This document shows, one piece after another, positions 7,343 through 8,483 of a stretch of DNA of 8,483 nt (its first letter is position 1; each line of letters opens with the position of its first letter). This DNA comes from Elusimicrobiota bacterium (lineage in GTDB: Bacteria; Elusimicrobiota; Elusimicrobia; UBA1565; UBA9628). A model generated the notes under the pieces. The model did no database searches. It saw only the letters and a program-made list of their open reading frames with translations, and was not told where the DNA came from. Position numbers and translations under genes: made by a program. The DNA lies in assembly GCA_028717525.1 (NCBI GenBank), contig JAQUNT010000072.1, positions 1 to 8,483 on the forward strand. The letters run 5' to 3'.

Positions 7343-7371
7343 TTGACGAGGGCGGCCTTTCCGCTTAAACT
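7343..7371 (+). promoter_or_regulatory. Sigma70-type promoter, leaderless, for the lytic transglycosylase gene
   Basis: TTGACG (7343-7348, five of six to the -35 consensus) is followed after exactly 17 bp by TAAACT (7366-7371, four of six to the -10 consensus). The -10 ends seven bases before the ATG at 7379, so transcription would begin at about the start codon. There is no Shine-Dalgarno sequence. The promoter begins just after the stop of the DUF4175-like gene and fills the 42-bp gap. Confidence 0.65.
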
Positions 7372-7378
7372 CACTGGC

Positions 7379-8483
7379 ATGGAGTCCGGCTCGCGACTCA
7401 AGGTCCTGCTCCTGACCGCGGCCGCCGCGGGCTTGACCGTCTTGGTCCTGGACGCCCGGCGCGGCCCCCAGAGCGCGAGCCTGCCGCTCATCGGCGCGAT
7501 GCTCGGGGCGCCGGCCCGGAGCGCCTCCGCCCCGGCCGCAGCGGCCCGGGCCGAGCCCAATGGCGAGCGGATCCTCGCCGGCCCGGCCGAGGCCGGGCGC
7601 GCGCCCGTCCTGGAGCCTCCGCCGCCCGGGGAAGGGCCGATCCGGCGGGCTTGGCGCCGCGCCCTGCCGCCGCGCCTGTCTCGCCTGGGCCCGGGCCTCG
7701 CCTCCGGCTCCTCCGGCACCGCGGCCCGCTATGTGCCGGCGGACCCCTACGCGCCCGCCTCCCCGGACGCGCCGGCCGCGGCCCCGGCGGGCTCCGCCGC
7801 CTCGGCCCCGGCGCCTTCGGCGCCGGGGCCTTCGGCGCCGGCCGCGGGCGAGCCCGGCCGGCAGAGGCCGGGCCGCGGCGAGCGGCTGGCTCAGGAGGCC
7901 GAGACGGCCGGGCTCTCCAAGGACGAGCGCCTCTCCGCCAACGTCGCGGACGTGCTGTCCGAGGCGCGGGATCTGAAGATCTCCCAAGGCGGCGGGCAGG
8001 CCGCGCTGGAGGAGCCGCGCCTGGCCGCCGCCATCCTGGGGCAGATCGAATCCGACCGGAAGGTGGCCGAGGGCGTGCGCGGCGCCTTGGCGCGGCTGAA
8101 GGCCTCCGGCCGGCCGGTGGAGCCGCAGGAGCGGAGGCAGGCCGCGGCCGAGTTCCTGGCGGCCAGCGGCCGCGGCGCGCAGGAGGCGGACGTGGACGAG
8201 GCCCTGGCCCTGGCCGAAGCGCCGCCGCTTCCTGCGGTGGGGCCCGGCGTCTATGCCGAGGCCGCCCGGCAGGTCGTGGCCGATCCTCCCGACGCCCGGA
8301 CCCGGGCCGAGATCCTCAAGCGCGCCGAGGAGCCCAAGCCCGCGCCGCGCGCGCCGCCGCCCCGCGGGGCCTTGGACGCCTACCAGAAGAACCGCACGGT
8401 CTTCGACCGCGCCCTCAAGGAGTACGGCGTCCAGCCCCAGCACATCCTGGGCATACTCGGCGTCGAGACCACCTGGGGCCGCA
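7379..8483 (+). CDS. MltB/SLT_2-type lytic transglycosylase with long Pro/Ala-rich N-terminus (partial)
   Basis: An open frame of 368 codons that continues past the right edge. The start at 7379 fits the promoter just upstream. A basic N-terminus (R6, K8) leads into a hydrophobic segment at 9-24 with no Cys lipobox, so it is more likely a signal anchor or ordinary signal peptide than a lipoprotein. Residues about 30-165 are Ala/Pro/Gly-rich and low in complexity, including SAP repeats. Residues about 165-320 look helical and charged and match nothing I recognise. From Y335 the sequence is clearly the start of an SLT_2/GH103 domain: FDRALKEYGVQPQHILGILG and then GVETTWGR. E363 is in the position of the catalytic Glu of MltB-type enzymes, which cleave peptidoglycan to 1,6-anhydromuramyl products in the periplasm. 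In E. coli MltB this Glu is near residue 162, so here it is displaced by about 200 residues. The rest of the catalytic domain is outside the window. Confidence 0.8.
   Translation, partial: MESGSRLKVLLLTAAAAGLTVLVLDARRGPQSASLPLIGAMLGAPARSASAPAAAARAEPNGERILAGPAEAGRAPVLEPPPPGEGPIRRAWRRALPPRLSRLGPGLASGSSGTAARYVPADPYAPASPDAPAAAPAGSAASAPAPSAPGPSAPAAGEPGRQRPGRGERLAQEAETAGLSKDERLSANVADVLSEARDLKISQGGGQAALEEPRLAAAILGQIESDRKVAEGVRGALARLKASGRPVEPQERRQAAAEFLAASGRGAQEADVDEALALAEAPPLPAVGPGVYAEAARQVVADPPDARTRAEILKRAEEPKPAPRAPPPRGALDAYQKNRTVFDRALKEYGVQPQHILGILGVETTWGR
7804..7840. repeat. Perfect 12-bp-stem palindrome with partial tandem copy
   Basis: The bases 7804-7815 are the exact reverse complement of 7819-7830, separated by the three bases TTC, giving a 27-base perfect hairpin. 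CCTTCGGCGCCGG occurs twice in a row (7814-7826 and 7829-7841). In frame it encodes part of the SAP-rich linker of the transglycosylase. There is no T-run, so it is not a standard terminator. Confidence 0.6.

Noticed and set aside
4381..7368. A 995-codon open frame on the plus strand, in another frame of the DUF4175-like gene
   Set aside because: It is Gly/Pro/Arg-rich with no recognisable domain, promoter or ribosome binding site, and follows the third-position GC bias of the real gene. Very high GC removes stop codons in this frame.
6671..8443. A 590-codon antisense open frame over the DUF4175-like and transglycosylase genes
   Set aside because: It crosses a convincing promoter and two supported genes, has a compositionally biased translation and shows no family motif.
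1..8483. CRISPR arrays, tRNA or rRNA genes, insertion sequences, attachment sites
   Set aside because: No regularly spaced direct repeats, no tRNA-like cloverleaf or rRNA stretch, and no transposase or integrase motif were seen on either strand.

Overview
The window is very GC-rich (roughly 70% by eye), with G or C at almost every third codon position. It is densely packed and has no RNA genes, insertion sequences, CRISPR array or integrase that I can see. It reads as chromosomal DNA of an environmental Gram-negative-type bacterium. The evidence for that is an MltB-type lytic transglycosylase, a DUF4175-like envelope protein and TMTC-like membrane glycosyltransferases. The combination would suit a high-GC Elusimicrobiota or a similar little-cultured lineage, but this phylum guess is inference and weak.

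Layout. On the minus strand (1-2679) two polytopic GT-C type membrane glycosyltransferases overlap by four bases (ATGA). The upstream member (1117-2679) is complete. The downstream, TMTC-like member (starting at 1120) runs off the left edge. A 24-bp AT-rich gap (2680-2703) separates this pair from a divergent plus-strand aldo/keto reductase (2704-3711). Three plus-strand genes follow: a small unrecognised protein with one membrane segment (3773-4114), a large DUF4175-like membrane/periplasmic protein (4160-7336), and the N-terminal part of an MltB/SLT_2-type lytic transglycosylase with an unusually long Pro/Ala-rich N-terminal extension (7379 to the right edge).

How they may work together. 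The GT-C pair probably transfers lipid-linked sugars outside the cytoplasmic membrane. The DUF4175-like protein and the transglycosylase also act at the cell envelope. The reductase is a generic oxidoreductase and I see no functional tie to its neighbours.

The most coherent non-coding signal is in the promoters. Four start codons have a -10-like hexamer ending only 6-8 (or 11) bases upstream and no Shine-Dalgarno sequence. The clearest are TATAAT six bases before 4160, and a TTGACG/17 bp/TAAACT promoter seven bases before 7379. These genes are therefore probably transcribed as leaderless mRNAs. Only the small gene at 3773 has a recognisable ribosome binding site. No stretch over 300 bases lacks a gene, and no clearly novel multi-gene system is evident.
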